Source: CAZJYT01 sp964550325 (GTDB lineage: Bacteria > Patescibacteriota > Minisyncoccia > Minisyncoccales > CAZJYT01). From it: DNA of 8,577 bases. Shown here piece by piece: positions 1 to 4,668 of the stretch; the first letter of the stretch is position 1; each line of letters begins with the position of its first letter. Location of the stretch: positions 1 to 8,577 of the forward strand of contig CAZJYT010000040.1 of NCBI GenBank assembly GCA_964550325.1, written 5' to 3'. The position numbers were made by a program, and so were the translations under genes. The notes under the pieces were generated by a model, which saw only the letters and a list, made by a program, of their open reading frames with translations, was not told where the DNA came from and did not search any database.

Positions 1-1
1 A

Positions 2-289
2 ATAATTTGTGGAAATGGGAAATGCGAGGAACAAGAGTCTTTCAGAAATTGTTCTGTAGATTGTCCTTCAGGAAGTAAAGACAATTATTGCGACAAGGTA
101 AAGGATGGAATATGTGACCCTGACTGTTTACCAGCGGAAGATCCTGACTGTAAAACAGAGATAAAAATTAAGCCTCAACAAAATACAATAAGATATTTTC
201 TTTTAGGAGGAGTAATTGTAATTATTTCTCTTCTCATTCTCTTTATAGTTTGGAAAAAGAAAAAGAAGAAAGAAAAAGAGAAAAAGTAG
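2..289 (+). CDS. Cys-rich membrane-anchored surface protein, C-terminal fragment (5' end outside window)
   Basis: The frame is open from the window edge to TAG at 287-289, giving the last 95 residues. The visible part starts with a Cys-rich stretch (Cys at fragment residues 3, 8, 17, 21, 30, 38, 42, 50) whose pattern, CGNGKCEE then NCSVDC, resembles the short repeats of the form CGNGxCExxExxxNCxxDC that I know from secreted proteins of archaea and uncultivated bacteria. A short linker follows, then one hydrophobic segment (about 64-84, FLLGGVIVIISLLILFIV) and a tail made almost only of Lys and Glu. This is the layout of a protein exported to the cell surface and held by a C-terminal membrane helix, with the Lys tail in the cytoplasm. 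The paired cysteines probably form disulfides. The function of the missing N-terminal part cannot be judged. It runs toward the tRNA on the other strand, leaving a 23-bp gap. Confidence 0.75.
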   Translation: MICGNGKCEEQESFRNCSVDCPSGSKDNYCDKVKDGICDPDCLPAEDPDCKTEIKIKPQQNTIRYFLLGGVIVIISLLILFIVWKKKKKKEKEKK

Positions 290-312
290 AGTTTCTCTTT
301 ATAAAAATTTTG

Positions 313-385
313 AGCCGTCCCGGGGGCTCGAACCCCGAACCTATGGTTTACAAAACCATTGCTCTACCCATTGAGCTAGGACGGC
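313..385 (-). tRNA. tRNA-Thr (anticodon UGU)
   Basis: Read on the minus strand, this folds into a complete 73-nt cloverleaf: acceptor stem GCCGTCC/GGACGGC (7 bp), D arm GCTC/GAGC with an 8-nt loop, anticodon stem ATGGT/ACCAT around the loop TTTGTAA, 5-nt variable loop AGGTT, and T arm CGGGG/CCCCG around TTCGAGC. Positions 34-36 read TGT, so it decodes ACA and, by wobble, other Thr codons. The discriminator base is U (position 313), and the following CAA shows that the CCA end is not fully encoded and must be added by the CCA-adding enzyme. One copy of a 20-bp repeat abuts its 5' end. Confidence 0.97.
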
Positions 386-405
386 TTAAAAAATACACCT
401 TATTT
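386..405. repeat. 20-bp direct repeat, copy 1 (abuts tRNA-Thr)
   Basis: The 20 bases starting TTAAAAAATACACC recur at 638-657 with one difference (T at 400, C at 652). This copy touches the 5' end of the tRNA-Thr gene. The spacing between copies is 252 bp and the structured element at 451-619 lies between them. Read on the minus strand it gives GGTGTATTTTTTAA just before the tRNA. The A/T-rich half could match by chance, but the shared TACACC core and the full length make a real duplication likelier. Confidence 0.7.
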
Positions 406-407
406 GT

Positions 408-413
408 ACTATA
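408..413 (-). promoter_or_regulatory. Possible -10 box for tRNA-Thr
   Basis: On the minus strand the hexamer is TATAGT, five of six matches to TATAAT. A start about 7 nt downstream would give a leader of roughly 16 nt before the mature tRNA. No convincing -35 box is seen at 16-18 bp upstream (the best is GGTTGT), so this is tentative. The tRNA could also be transcribed by read-through from the rpsB-tsf operon. Confidence 0.3.
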
Positions 414-450
414 TCTTACCAATTCAATAACAACCGCTAATAATTTCTTT

Positions 451-619
451 ACTGAGGCATCTTGTCTCGGGGGAGCATACCGCAGCCGAGCCCGAGTGGA
501 AATATTGTATTTCAGTATGGACTTTGTAAGGCTCGGCGAGGTATAGGAGCGCCTGAGAAAAACCTTCTTTTTCAGCACTTAAGGCGACTCCGTGCTCCCC
601 GAGACAAGATGCCTTCGGT
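451..619 (+). ncRNA. Structured, GC-rich three-way-junction element (putative ncRNA or palindromic mobile repeat)
   Basis: The ends pair over 26 bp: 456-477 with 593-613 (21 pairs, one extra G in the 469-473 run), A455 with 614, and 451-454 with 616-619 beyond a bulged base 615. Inside are two arms. Arm A pairs TACC 478-481 with GGTA 540-543 and GCCGAGCC 485-492 with GGCTCGGC 530-537; it holds an inner hairpin GAAATA-TTG-TATTTC at 499-513. Arm B pairs GGAG 546-549 with CTCC 588-591 and CGCCT 550-554 with AGGCG 582-586, with bulged A587; it holds GAAAAA-CCTTC-TTTTTC at 557-573. The stems are far more GC-rich than the flanks, as expected of a structural RNA in an AT-rich genome. The one wobble pair (T453 with G617) works as G-U only on the plus strand, which weakly favours that strand. 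It does not match tRNA, tmRNA, SRP RNA, RNase P or any 6S RNA I can recall. A transposase-less inverted-repeat element is the main alternative. Confidence 0.55.
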
Positions 620-637
620 GATTCGTTACCAAATTGG

Positions 638-657
638 TTAAAAAATACACCCTATTT
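638..657. repeat. 20-bp direct repeat, copy 2 (overlaps stop of the small membrane protein gene)
   Basis: This is the second copy of the repeat at 386-405, differing only at position 652. It includes the TAG stop (652-654, minus strand) of the small membrane protein gene. A related motif, TTACCAA, occurs near both copies (416-422, 627-633 and 692-698). Confidence 0.7.
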
Positions 658-978
658 TTTAAGCTCTTCTTTTATTTTTTTCCAGTAATCGTTACCAATT
701 TTTTCTTTATTCTTTTTCCTCAATGCTTGAATTTTGTGAAATAGTAAATTTTCAATTTTCAAAACTCCAATTCTAATTTTCATTAAAATCTTTTCCAAAA
801 ATCTTTCATAAGAAAAAAGGGGCTTTTTTCTTTTTGTTTTCAAATCTAAAATGGGGCTTTTTTCTTCGGTTTCAGGTAGAGTCAGTAACACAGGAATTTT
901 CCGCCATATTATTACCACCATACCCAAAAAACTTATTAAGGCAACTATAAAAGAAATTAACTCTAAATTAGATTTCAT
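652..978 (-). CDS. Small single-pass membrane protein of unknown function, downstream of tsf
   Basis: It encodes 108 residues; I do not recognise the family. The N-terminus MKSNLELIS leads into one hydrophobic helix (about residues 8-25, FIVALISFLGMVVIIW) followed by Arg-Lys, which places the rest in the cytoplasm by the positive-inside rule. Residues 35-108 are hydrophilic and strongly basic, with an amphipathic, probably helical stretch from about 53 to 108 ending KKIKEELKK. The ATG at 976-978 lies within the last codons of tsf (11-bp overlap), so it is the third gene of the rpsB-tsf transcript and is probably translated by coupling. An AAGG sits about 10 nt before the ATG, a weak ribosome binding site at best. 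The TAG stop lies inside a 20-bp repeat. Basic cytoplasmic residues on a membrane anchor next to translation genes could suggest RNA or ribosome contact, but that is speculation. Confidence 0.75.
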   Translation of the reverse strand: MKSNLELISFIVALISFLGMVVIIWRKIPVLLTLPETEEKSPILDLKTKRKKPLFSYERFLEKILMKIRIGVLKIENLLFHKIQALRKKNKEKIGNDYWKKIKEELKK

Positions 979-1414
979 ATCTTACAAACCTTCTAACTAT
1001 GATATTTTCTTTCAGTTTTGCAATGTGTTCTTCAATTAAATCCTTAATTTTCTTGTTTTCGTTTTTTATCCAGGCTTGCTCTAAAAGAGGAGTTTCTTCT
1101 GGATCAATTGCTGCAATTTGGAGGGCTAATTCCCGAGCTAATTTTTGAAATTCTGGATTTTTAGCCACAAAATCAGTCTCACAATTTAGCTCCAAAAGAA
1201 CACCAATCTTTTTATTAGTATGGATATAGCCCTCTATTATTCCTTCTTTTGTTTCCCTTTTCTCTTTCTGTTTAACAATTTCTCTTCCCCATGCTCTCAA
1301 AAATTCTTTTGCTTTTTCTAAATCACCCTTAGCCTTTTCTAAGGCTCTTTTACACTCTGAAATAGAAATCCCTGTCTCTCTTCTTAATTTTTTAATTTGC
1401 TCAATAGAAACCAT
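968..1414 (-). CDS. tsf: Elongation factor Ts, short form
   Basis: EF-Ts is the guanine nucleotide exchange factor that releases GDP from EF-Tu. Residues 1-40 are the UBA-like N-terminal domain (IEQIKKLRRETGISISECKRAL), and the hallmark core motif TDFVAKNPEF is at 80-89. The protein is 148 residues against about 280 in E. coli and about 196 in Thermus, so it keeps the N-terminal domain and one core subdomain but lacks the second core half and coiled-coil region of long forms. The frame is intact to TAA at 968-970 and the end is overlapped by the next gene, so this is a natural short form and not a frameshift. It lies 12 bp after rpsB, the usual bacterial order, with no clear Shine-Dalgarno sequence before its ATG. 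Confidence 0.95.
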   Translation of the reverse strand: MVSIEQIKKLRRETGISISECKRALEKAKGDLEKAKEFLRAWGREIVKQKEKRETKEGIIEGYIHTNKKIGVLLELNCETDFVAKNPEFQKLARELALQIAAIDPEETPLLEQAWIKNENKKIKDLIEEHIAKLKENIIVRRFVRYEI

Positions 1415-1426
1415 AACTTCAAAGGT

Positions 1427-2134
1427 TTATTTTTCTTTTGATTTTGCCTTTAAAATCACCTCTTTTACTTTGTTTAAAATATATCCCACAGAAGAAATAG
1501 CATCATCATTTGCAGGAATAAAGTAATCAGCCAATTCGGGATTGGAATCTGTATCACAAATAGCAATCACCTTTATTCCCTTTGCTTTAGCCTCCTTTAC
1601 TGCTAAATATTCTTTTTTTATATCAACCACAAAAACTACCTCTGGCAATCTTTTCAACTTTCTCAAACCCTCAAATTTTTCTTTTAATTTTTCCAATTTT
1701 TCTTCCATCTCGGTAATTTCTTTTTTTGTATATTTTTCTTTCAACCTTGAATCGCTCATTTTTTTCTCCAGCTCCTCCATATACTCTACTCTTTTTCTTA
1801 TTATTTCAAAGTTTGTAATTGTCCCCCCTAACCATCTATTGATAACATAAGGAAAATCTCCGGCATCAGCAGTTTCTTTTATTAACTCTCTAATCTGAAT
1901 TTTTGTTCCCACAAAAAGAACCAATTTATTTTCAGAAACAAATTGATGAATGATTCTTAAAACTTCTTCAATTTTCTCTCTGCTTTTCTCTAAATCAATG
2001 ATATGAATATTATTTTTCATTCCAGCCAAATAAGGCTTCATTTTGGGATGAATCTTAGAAATACTATGCCCAAAGTGAAGACCTGCTGTTGCCATCTCTT
2101 GGATATCTAAACTGGATTCTTTATCAGCAATCAT
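1427..2134 (-). CDS. rpsB: 30S ribosomal protein S2 (bS2/uS2)
   Basis: This is the structural protein of the small subunit that helps recruit S1 and mRNA. It has 235 residues from the ATG at 2132-2134. Family landmarks are LHFGHS at 19-24, RWLGGTITNF at 100-109, a Lys/Glu-rich coiled-coil hairpin at about 118-160, FVVDIKKEYLAV at 168-179, DTDSNP at 194-199 and IPANDDAI at 206-213. A TTG at 2150-2152 would add six residues, but the only plausible promoter (2143-2171) predicts a transcript starting near 2136, downstream of that TTG, so I chose the ATG. There is no Shine-Dalgarno sequence, and the mRNA is probably nearly leaderless. It heads the rpsB-tsf-small membrane protein transcript and is divergent from rpmE. 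Confidence 0.95.
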   Translation of the reverse strand: MIADKESSLDIQEMATAGLHFGHSISKIHPKMKPYLAGMKNNIHIIDLEKSREKIEEVLRIIHQFVSENKLVLFVGTKIQIRELIKETADAGDFPYVINRWLGGTITNFEIIRKRVEYMEELEKKMSDSRLKEKYTKKEITEMEEKLEKLKEKFEGLRKLKRLPEVVFVVDIKKEYLAVKEAKAKGIKVIAICDTDSNPELADYFIPANDDAISSVGYILNKVKEVILKAKSKEK

Positions 2135-2142
2135 ACTTATTT

Positions 2143-2171
2143 TTCTTACCAAATAAAACTTGATTTTTCAA
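2143..2171 (-). promoter_or_regulatory. rpsB promoter, predicting a near-leaderless mRNA
   Basis: On the minus strand, -35 TTGAAA (2171-2166, five of six matches) is followed after exactly 17 bp by TAAGAA (2148-2143, a weak -10 with three matches). A start about 7 nt further on lies near 2136, two bases before the chosen rpsB ATG at 2134. The match to the geometry of the rpmE and ppa promoters supports it despite the poor -10. Its -35 box abuts the rpmE -35 box. Confidence 0.5.
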
Positions 2172-2188
2172 GAGAAATAAGATATATT
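2160..2188 (+). promoter_or_regulatory. rpmE-prfA promoter, predicting a near-leaderless mRNA
   Basis: The -35 TTGATT (2160-2165, four of six) and -10 TATATT (2183-2188, five of six) are 17 bp apart. The expected start is near 2195, three bases before the rpmE ATG at 2198, and there is no Shine-Dalgarno sequence in between. The two divergent -35 boxes together form the inverted repeat CTTGA-TTTT-TCAAG at 2159-2172, so one polymerase or regulator bound here would affect both operons. Confidence 0.6.
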
Positions 2189-2197
2189 TAATTGTCT

Positions 2198-2431
2198 ATG
2201 AAAAAAGGAATCCACCCAAAATATTATCCTAAAGCAAAGGTTCAATGTGCCTGTGGAAACTCCTTTGAGGTAGGTTCTACTAAAGAATTTATTAAAATAG
2301 AAATTTGTTCTGCCTGTCATCCATTCTATACCGGAAAAGAAAAAATTGTTGATACCATGGGAAGAGTAGAAAAATTCAAAAGAAGATTAGCAAAAATGGA
2401 AGAAATGAGAAAAAATGAAGGGAGACAATGA
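2198..2431 (+). CDS. rpmE: 50S ribosomal protein L31 (bL31), zinc-binding form
   Basis: L31 bridges the 50S and 30S subunits near the central protuberance. The 77-residue product begins MKKGIHPKYYPK, the usual L31 start, and has two Cys pairs, C17/C19 and C37/C40, that form the zinc ribbon of the C+ type. CHPFYTGKEK (40-49) and GRVEKFKRR (55-63) match the family. A TTG at 2192 would add only two residues and lies upstream of the predicted transcript start, so ATG 2198 is preferred. The C-terminal tail is a few residues longer than in E. coli and highly charged. The gene overlaps prfA by 17 bp, so the pair should be translationally coupled; rpmE next to prfA is a known bacterial order. Confidence 0.95.
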   Translation: MKKGIHPKYYPKAKVQCACGNSFEVGSTKEFIKIEICSACHPFYTGKEKIVDTMGRVEKFKRRLAKMEEMRKNEGRQ

Positions 2432-3164
2432 GGCCCAAAAGGAAATAATTATTATGGAAATTAGAGCAGGAACAGGAGGAGCAGAAGCCTCTCTCTTTGC
2501 GGGAGAGCTTTTTAGAATGTATTCAAAATATGCTCAAAAGAAGGGCTGGAAACAGAAAATTTTAGATTGCCACTATAGTGATTTGGGGGGTATTAAAAAG
2601 ATTATTTTTGAAATTAGAGGTCCTAATGTCTTTTCTTTATTAAAATATGAAGGAGGGGTTCACCGTGTCCAAAGAATACCAGTTACCGAAAAATCAGGAA
2701 GAATCCATACCTCTACTGTCTCCACTGCTGTCTTACCAAAACCTAAAAAGGCAGAGATTAAAATTAATCCTAATGATTTAAAGATTGAAACCTATAAAGC
2801 TTCTGGTCCTGGTGGTCAATATGTAAACAAGAGAATGACAGCGGTGAGAATTACCCATTTGCCTACAGGAATAGTAGTTACCTCTCAAACAGAAAGAAAT
2901 TTAGCCCAAAATAAAGAAAATGCCCTTTCTATCTTAGAAGCAAAATTATTAGAGAAAAAACAAAGAGAGGCAATAGAAAAATTGCAAAACCAAAGAAAAA
3001 GCCAAATTGGTGAGTCAGAAAGAGCAGAGAAAATCAGGACCTATAATTTTATTCAAGATAGAGTAACTGACCACAGAATTAAAAAAAGCTGGCATGATAT
3101 TGAAGAAATCTTGGATGGAAATTTAGATAAAATACTCAAAGCCCTTCAAAAAGCTCATTCCTGA
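2415..3164 (+). CDS. prfA: Peptide chain release factor, RF1-like, lacking N-terminal domain 1
   Basis: It recognises stop codons and triggers peptide release in the ribosome. The anticodon-like tripeptide is PVT (89-91, in HRVQRIPVTEKSGRIHTS), the PxT type of RF1, so it should read UAA and UAG; RF2 has SPF instead. The catalytic GGQ is at 133-135 in SGPGGQYVNK, and RAEKIRTYNF then RVTDHRI (203-221) are the usual C-terminal landmarks. The product has 249 residues against about 360 normally; it begins almost at the EIRAGTGGxEA segment, so the helical domain 1 of about 100 residues is missing. In this frame a stop at 2406-2408 lies just before the ATG, so no upstream coding could supply it. PrfH-type rescue factors are also short but are, as I recall, smaller; the intact codon-reading region argues for a true terminator. 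prmC, which methylates the GGQ Gln and often follows prfA, is not here. Confidence 0.88.
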   Translation: MKGDNEAQKEIIIMEIRAGTGGAEASLFAGELFRMYSKYAQKKGWKQKILDCHYSDLGGIKKIIFEIRGPNVFSLLKYEGGVHRVQRIPVTEKSGRIHTSTVSTAVLPKPKKAEIKINPNDLKIETYKASGPGGQYVNKRMTAVRITHLPTGIVVTSQTERNLAQNKENALSILEAKLLEKKQREAIEKLQNQRKSQIGESERAEKIRTYNFIQDRVTDHRIKKSWHDIEEILDGNLDKILKALQKAHS

Positions 3165-4171
3165 GGGGGTAAGATTTTTTTAAATTCTTCTATTTCGTTT
3201 TGAACCTGGAATCCTCGGAAGGTATAGAGGTCTTCTAATTTTTGCCATTTTGCATATTGTAAAGAAGTAACTATTGTCCTTCCTCCTAAGTATTGGATTT
3301 TTCTTAATGTATTGATTACTTTAGAATTATAATCCCCATAAGGATAAGCAAAGGTTTTTATTTTAACATTTAGCTTTCTTTCTAAGATAATCTTGCTTTG
3401 ATTTATCTCATATTCCATTGCTTTCTCAGAAATCTTGGTTAAATTTGGATGAGAAACAGAATGAGAACCAATTTCCATACCATTTCTTGCTAATTCTCTT
3501 ATTTGCTCCCAATCCATAAATGACTTTCCTCCAATATAATTTGTTACCAAAAAGAAAACCGCCTTAAAATTGTACCTTTTTAAAACAGGGAAGGCATTCT
3601 TGTATTGAGATAACCAACCATCATCAAAAGTAATAATTACTGGCTTTTGGGGAAGATTCTTTCCTTGGTAAAAATAATCAAAAAGTTCTTTAAAGGTAAT
3701 GGGGTGATAATTTTCTTTTAAGATATATTCCATTTGCTTTTCAAAGGTTTGAGGCGAAATAGCAAGTGTTTCCTTTCTTCCTAAATCATTTGAAGAAACT
3801 TCTGCTATGTGATGATATACCAAAATGGGTAAATAAATCTTCCCTTTTCTCTTGGGAGAAATACCCAAGAGCCTAATCTGCTTTTTTGTTTCTTCAAGAG
3901 ATTTTTTCAAAAATTCTATTTCTTCTCTTGCTTTTTTCTCTTTTTCTTTTCTCTTCTCTAAGTCTATTTGAAGTTCTTTAATCTCCTTTTGTAACTCCTT
4001 TATTTCAGATATCAATTTTTGATTTTCCAAGGTCAAGTTATTATTTAAATTAACTTGAGCTAAAAAATTCTTTTTGAGATAATAATAATTGCAGCCAAAG
4101 AGAAAGCTTATTAAAAAAATAAAAAAAGCTAAAAAATTAAAGAAACTTTTTTTGCCTTCCAAAAAATTCAT
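3155..4171 (-). CDS. Membrane-anchored polysaccharide deacetylase (NodB/CE4 family)
   Basis: Probably a metal-dependent deacetylase acting on peptidoglycan or another N-acetylated glycan outside the membrane. Of 338 residues, about 9-26 form an N-terminal hydrophobic signal or anchor after KK; FLFGC (23-27) is only a poor lipobox. Residues 45-100 are a Glu/Lys coiled coil that holds the enzyme off the membrane. The NodB domain spans about 113-320: LVYHHI (117-122), TFDDG (181-185, catalytic base and metal Asp), SHSVSH (236-241, metal His 237 and 241), FAYPYGDYN (274-282). All main catalytic motifs are present, so it is likely active. Its 3' end overlaps prfA by 10 bp tail to tail, and its ATG lies 10 bp from that of the divergent 3D-domain gene. 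AAGGA stands just before the ATG, though closer than a normal Shine-Dalgarno spacing. Confidence 0.93.
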   Translation of the reverse strand: MNFLEGKKSFFNFLAFFIFLISFLFGCNYYYLKKNFLAQVNLNNNLTLENQKLISEIKELQKEIKELQIDLEKRKEKEKKAREEIEFLKKSLEETKKQIRLLGISPKRKGKIYLPILVYHHIAEVSSNDLGRKETLAISPQTFEKQMEYILKENYHPITFKELFDYFYQGKNLPQKPVIITFDDGWLSQYKNAFPVLKRYNFKAVFFLVTNYIGGKSFMDWEQIRELARNGMEIGSHSVSHPNLTKISEKAMEYEINQSKIILERKLNVKIKTFAYPYGDYNSKVINTLRKIQYLGGRTIVTSLQYAKWQKLEDLYTFRGFQVQNEIEEFKKILPPQE

Positions 4172-4181
4172 TTTCCTTTAT

Positions 4182-4667
4182 ATGTCTAAAAATAAAAATT
4201 TTTTAATGTTTATTTTTATTATCATTATTATAACATCTCTCTCTGGTCTTTTTTTCTTATCTTTTTCTTTCAAAAAGGCCAAAAAGGAGGCGTGTTTTTC
4301 TCTCTTCCCTTTCCAACTAAGCCCTTTTTCTTATTTACAATTTTTTTCAAATCCTCTTTTGGACCCCAATTCCTTCCCAAAAATTGAAATTACCACCGTC
4401 ACCGCTTACTATCCCTCCCCAAAAGATACTGACAGCACTCCTTGTATAAGTGCTTCGGGCTTAAACATTTGCAAAGCCAAAACTCCCATTGTCGCCTGTC
4501 CAAGAAAGTATCCCTTTGGAACAAAGGTATTAATTAATGGAAAAATTTACACCTGCGAAGATAGAACCAATATAAAATATGATGGAATATTTGATATTTT
4601 GATGAAAAATAAAAAAGAAGTGGTTAACTGGGGAAAAAAGATATTACCCGTGATTGTATTTGATTGA
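4182..4667 (+). CDS. 3D-domain protein (double-psi beta-barrel, MltA-like), membrane-anchored
   Basis: The 161-residue protein has an N-terminal hydrophobic helix (about 7-30), then a short linker with a Phe/Pro-rich stretch, then a 3D domain from about 69 to the end. Typical 3D features are VTAYYPSPKDTDSTP (73-87), ISASG (89-93), YPFGTKVLING (110-120), YTCEDR (123-128) and the Asp of FDILM (137-141). The family is named for its conserved Asp residues; D84, D127 and D138 are the likely trio. The fold is shared with MltA-type lytic transglycosylases and resuscitation or stationary-phase wall proteins, so a peptidoglycan role outside the membrane is probable. The frame is open upstream to an ATG at 4089 inside the deacetylase gene, but that would put a run of Lys before the signal helix, so ATG 4182 is preferred (4206 is also possible). 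It ends one base short of the facing transglycosylase gene. Confidence 0.85.
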   Translation: MSKNKNFLMFIFIIIIITSLSGLFFLSFSFKKAKKEACFSLFPFQLSPFSYLQFFSNPLLDPNSFPKIEITTVTAYYPSPKDTDSTPCISASGLNICKAKTPIVACPRKYPFGTKVLINGKIYTCEDRTNIKYDGIFDILMKNKKEVVNWGKKILPVIVFD

Positions 4668-4668
4668 T

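Noticed and set aside
288..298. AGAG-TTT-CTCT hairpin between the surface protein gene and the tRNA as a terminator
   Set aside because: Only four base pairs, in a low-complexity A/G/T region; too weak to claim.
250..578. Short open frames on both strands through the tRNA and structured element
   Set aside because: They cross the tRNA-Thr cloverleaf and the paired stems, have no recognisable protein features, and exist only because stops are rare in this GC-richer stretch.
451..619. Structured element read as tmRNA, SRP RNA, RNase P, 6S RNA or an integron attC site
   Set aside because: It is too short for tmRNA or RNase P, lacks the SRP GGAAGCAG-type loop, has a three-way junction instead of the single long 6S hairpin with a central bubble, and lacks attC core sites.
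451..619. Structured element as a rho-independent terminator
   Set aside because: No T-tract follows the long stem on either strand.
1542..1850. Plus-strand open frames inside rpsB, and similar ones at 851-1039, 4654-4863, 6575-6766 and 7161-7349
   Set aside because: All lie opposite well-conserved genes and show only the Phe/Ser/Leu/Ile-rich composition expected from the reverse of Lys/Glu-rich coding sequence.
2135..2152. TTG start for rpsB at 2152
   Set aside because: No ribosome binding site, a rare start codon, and the predicted transcript start near 2136 lies downstream of it.
2404..2431. Programmed frameshift at the A-run joining L31 to the release factor
   Set aside because: A 17-bp overlap with its own ATG explains expression by coupling, and there is no convincing slippery heptamer plus stimulator.
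4089..4181. N-terminal extension of the 3D-domain protein from ATG 4089
   Set aside because: It would lie wholly over the deacetylase N-terminus and put about 30 Lys-rich residues before the signal helix; ATG 4182 gives a normal exported protein.
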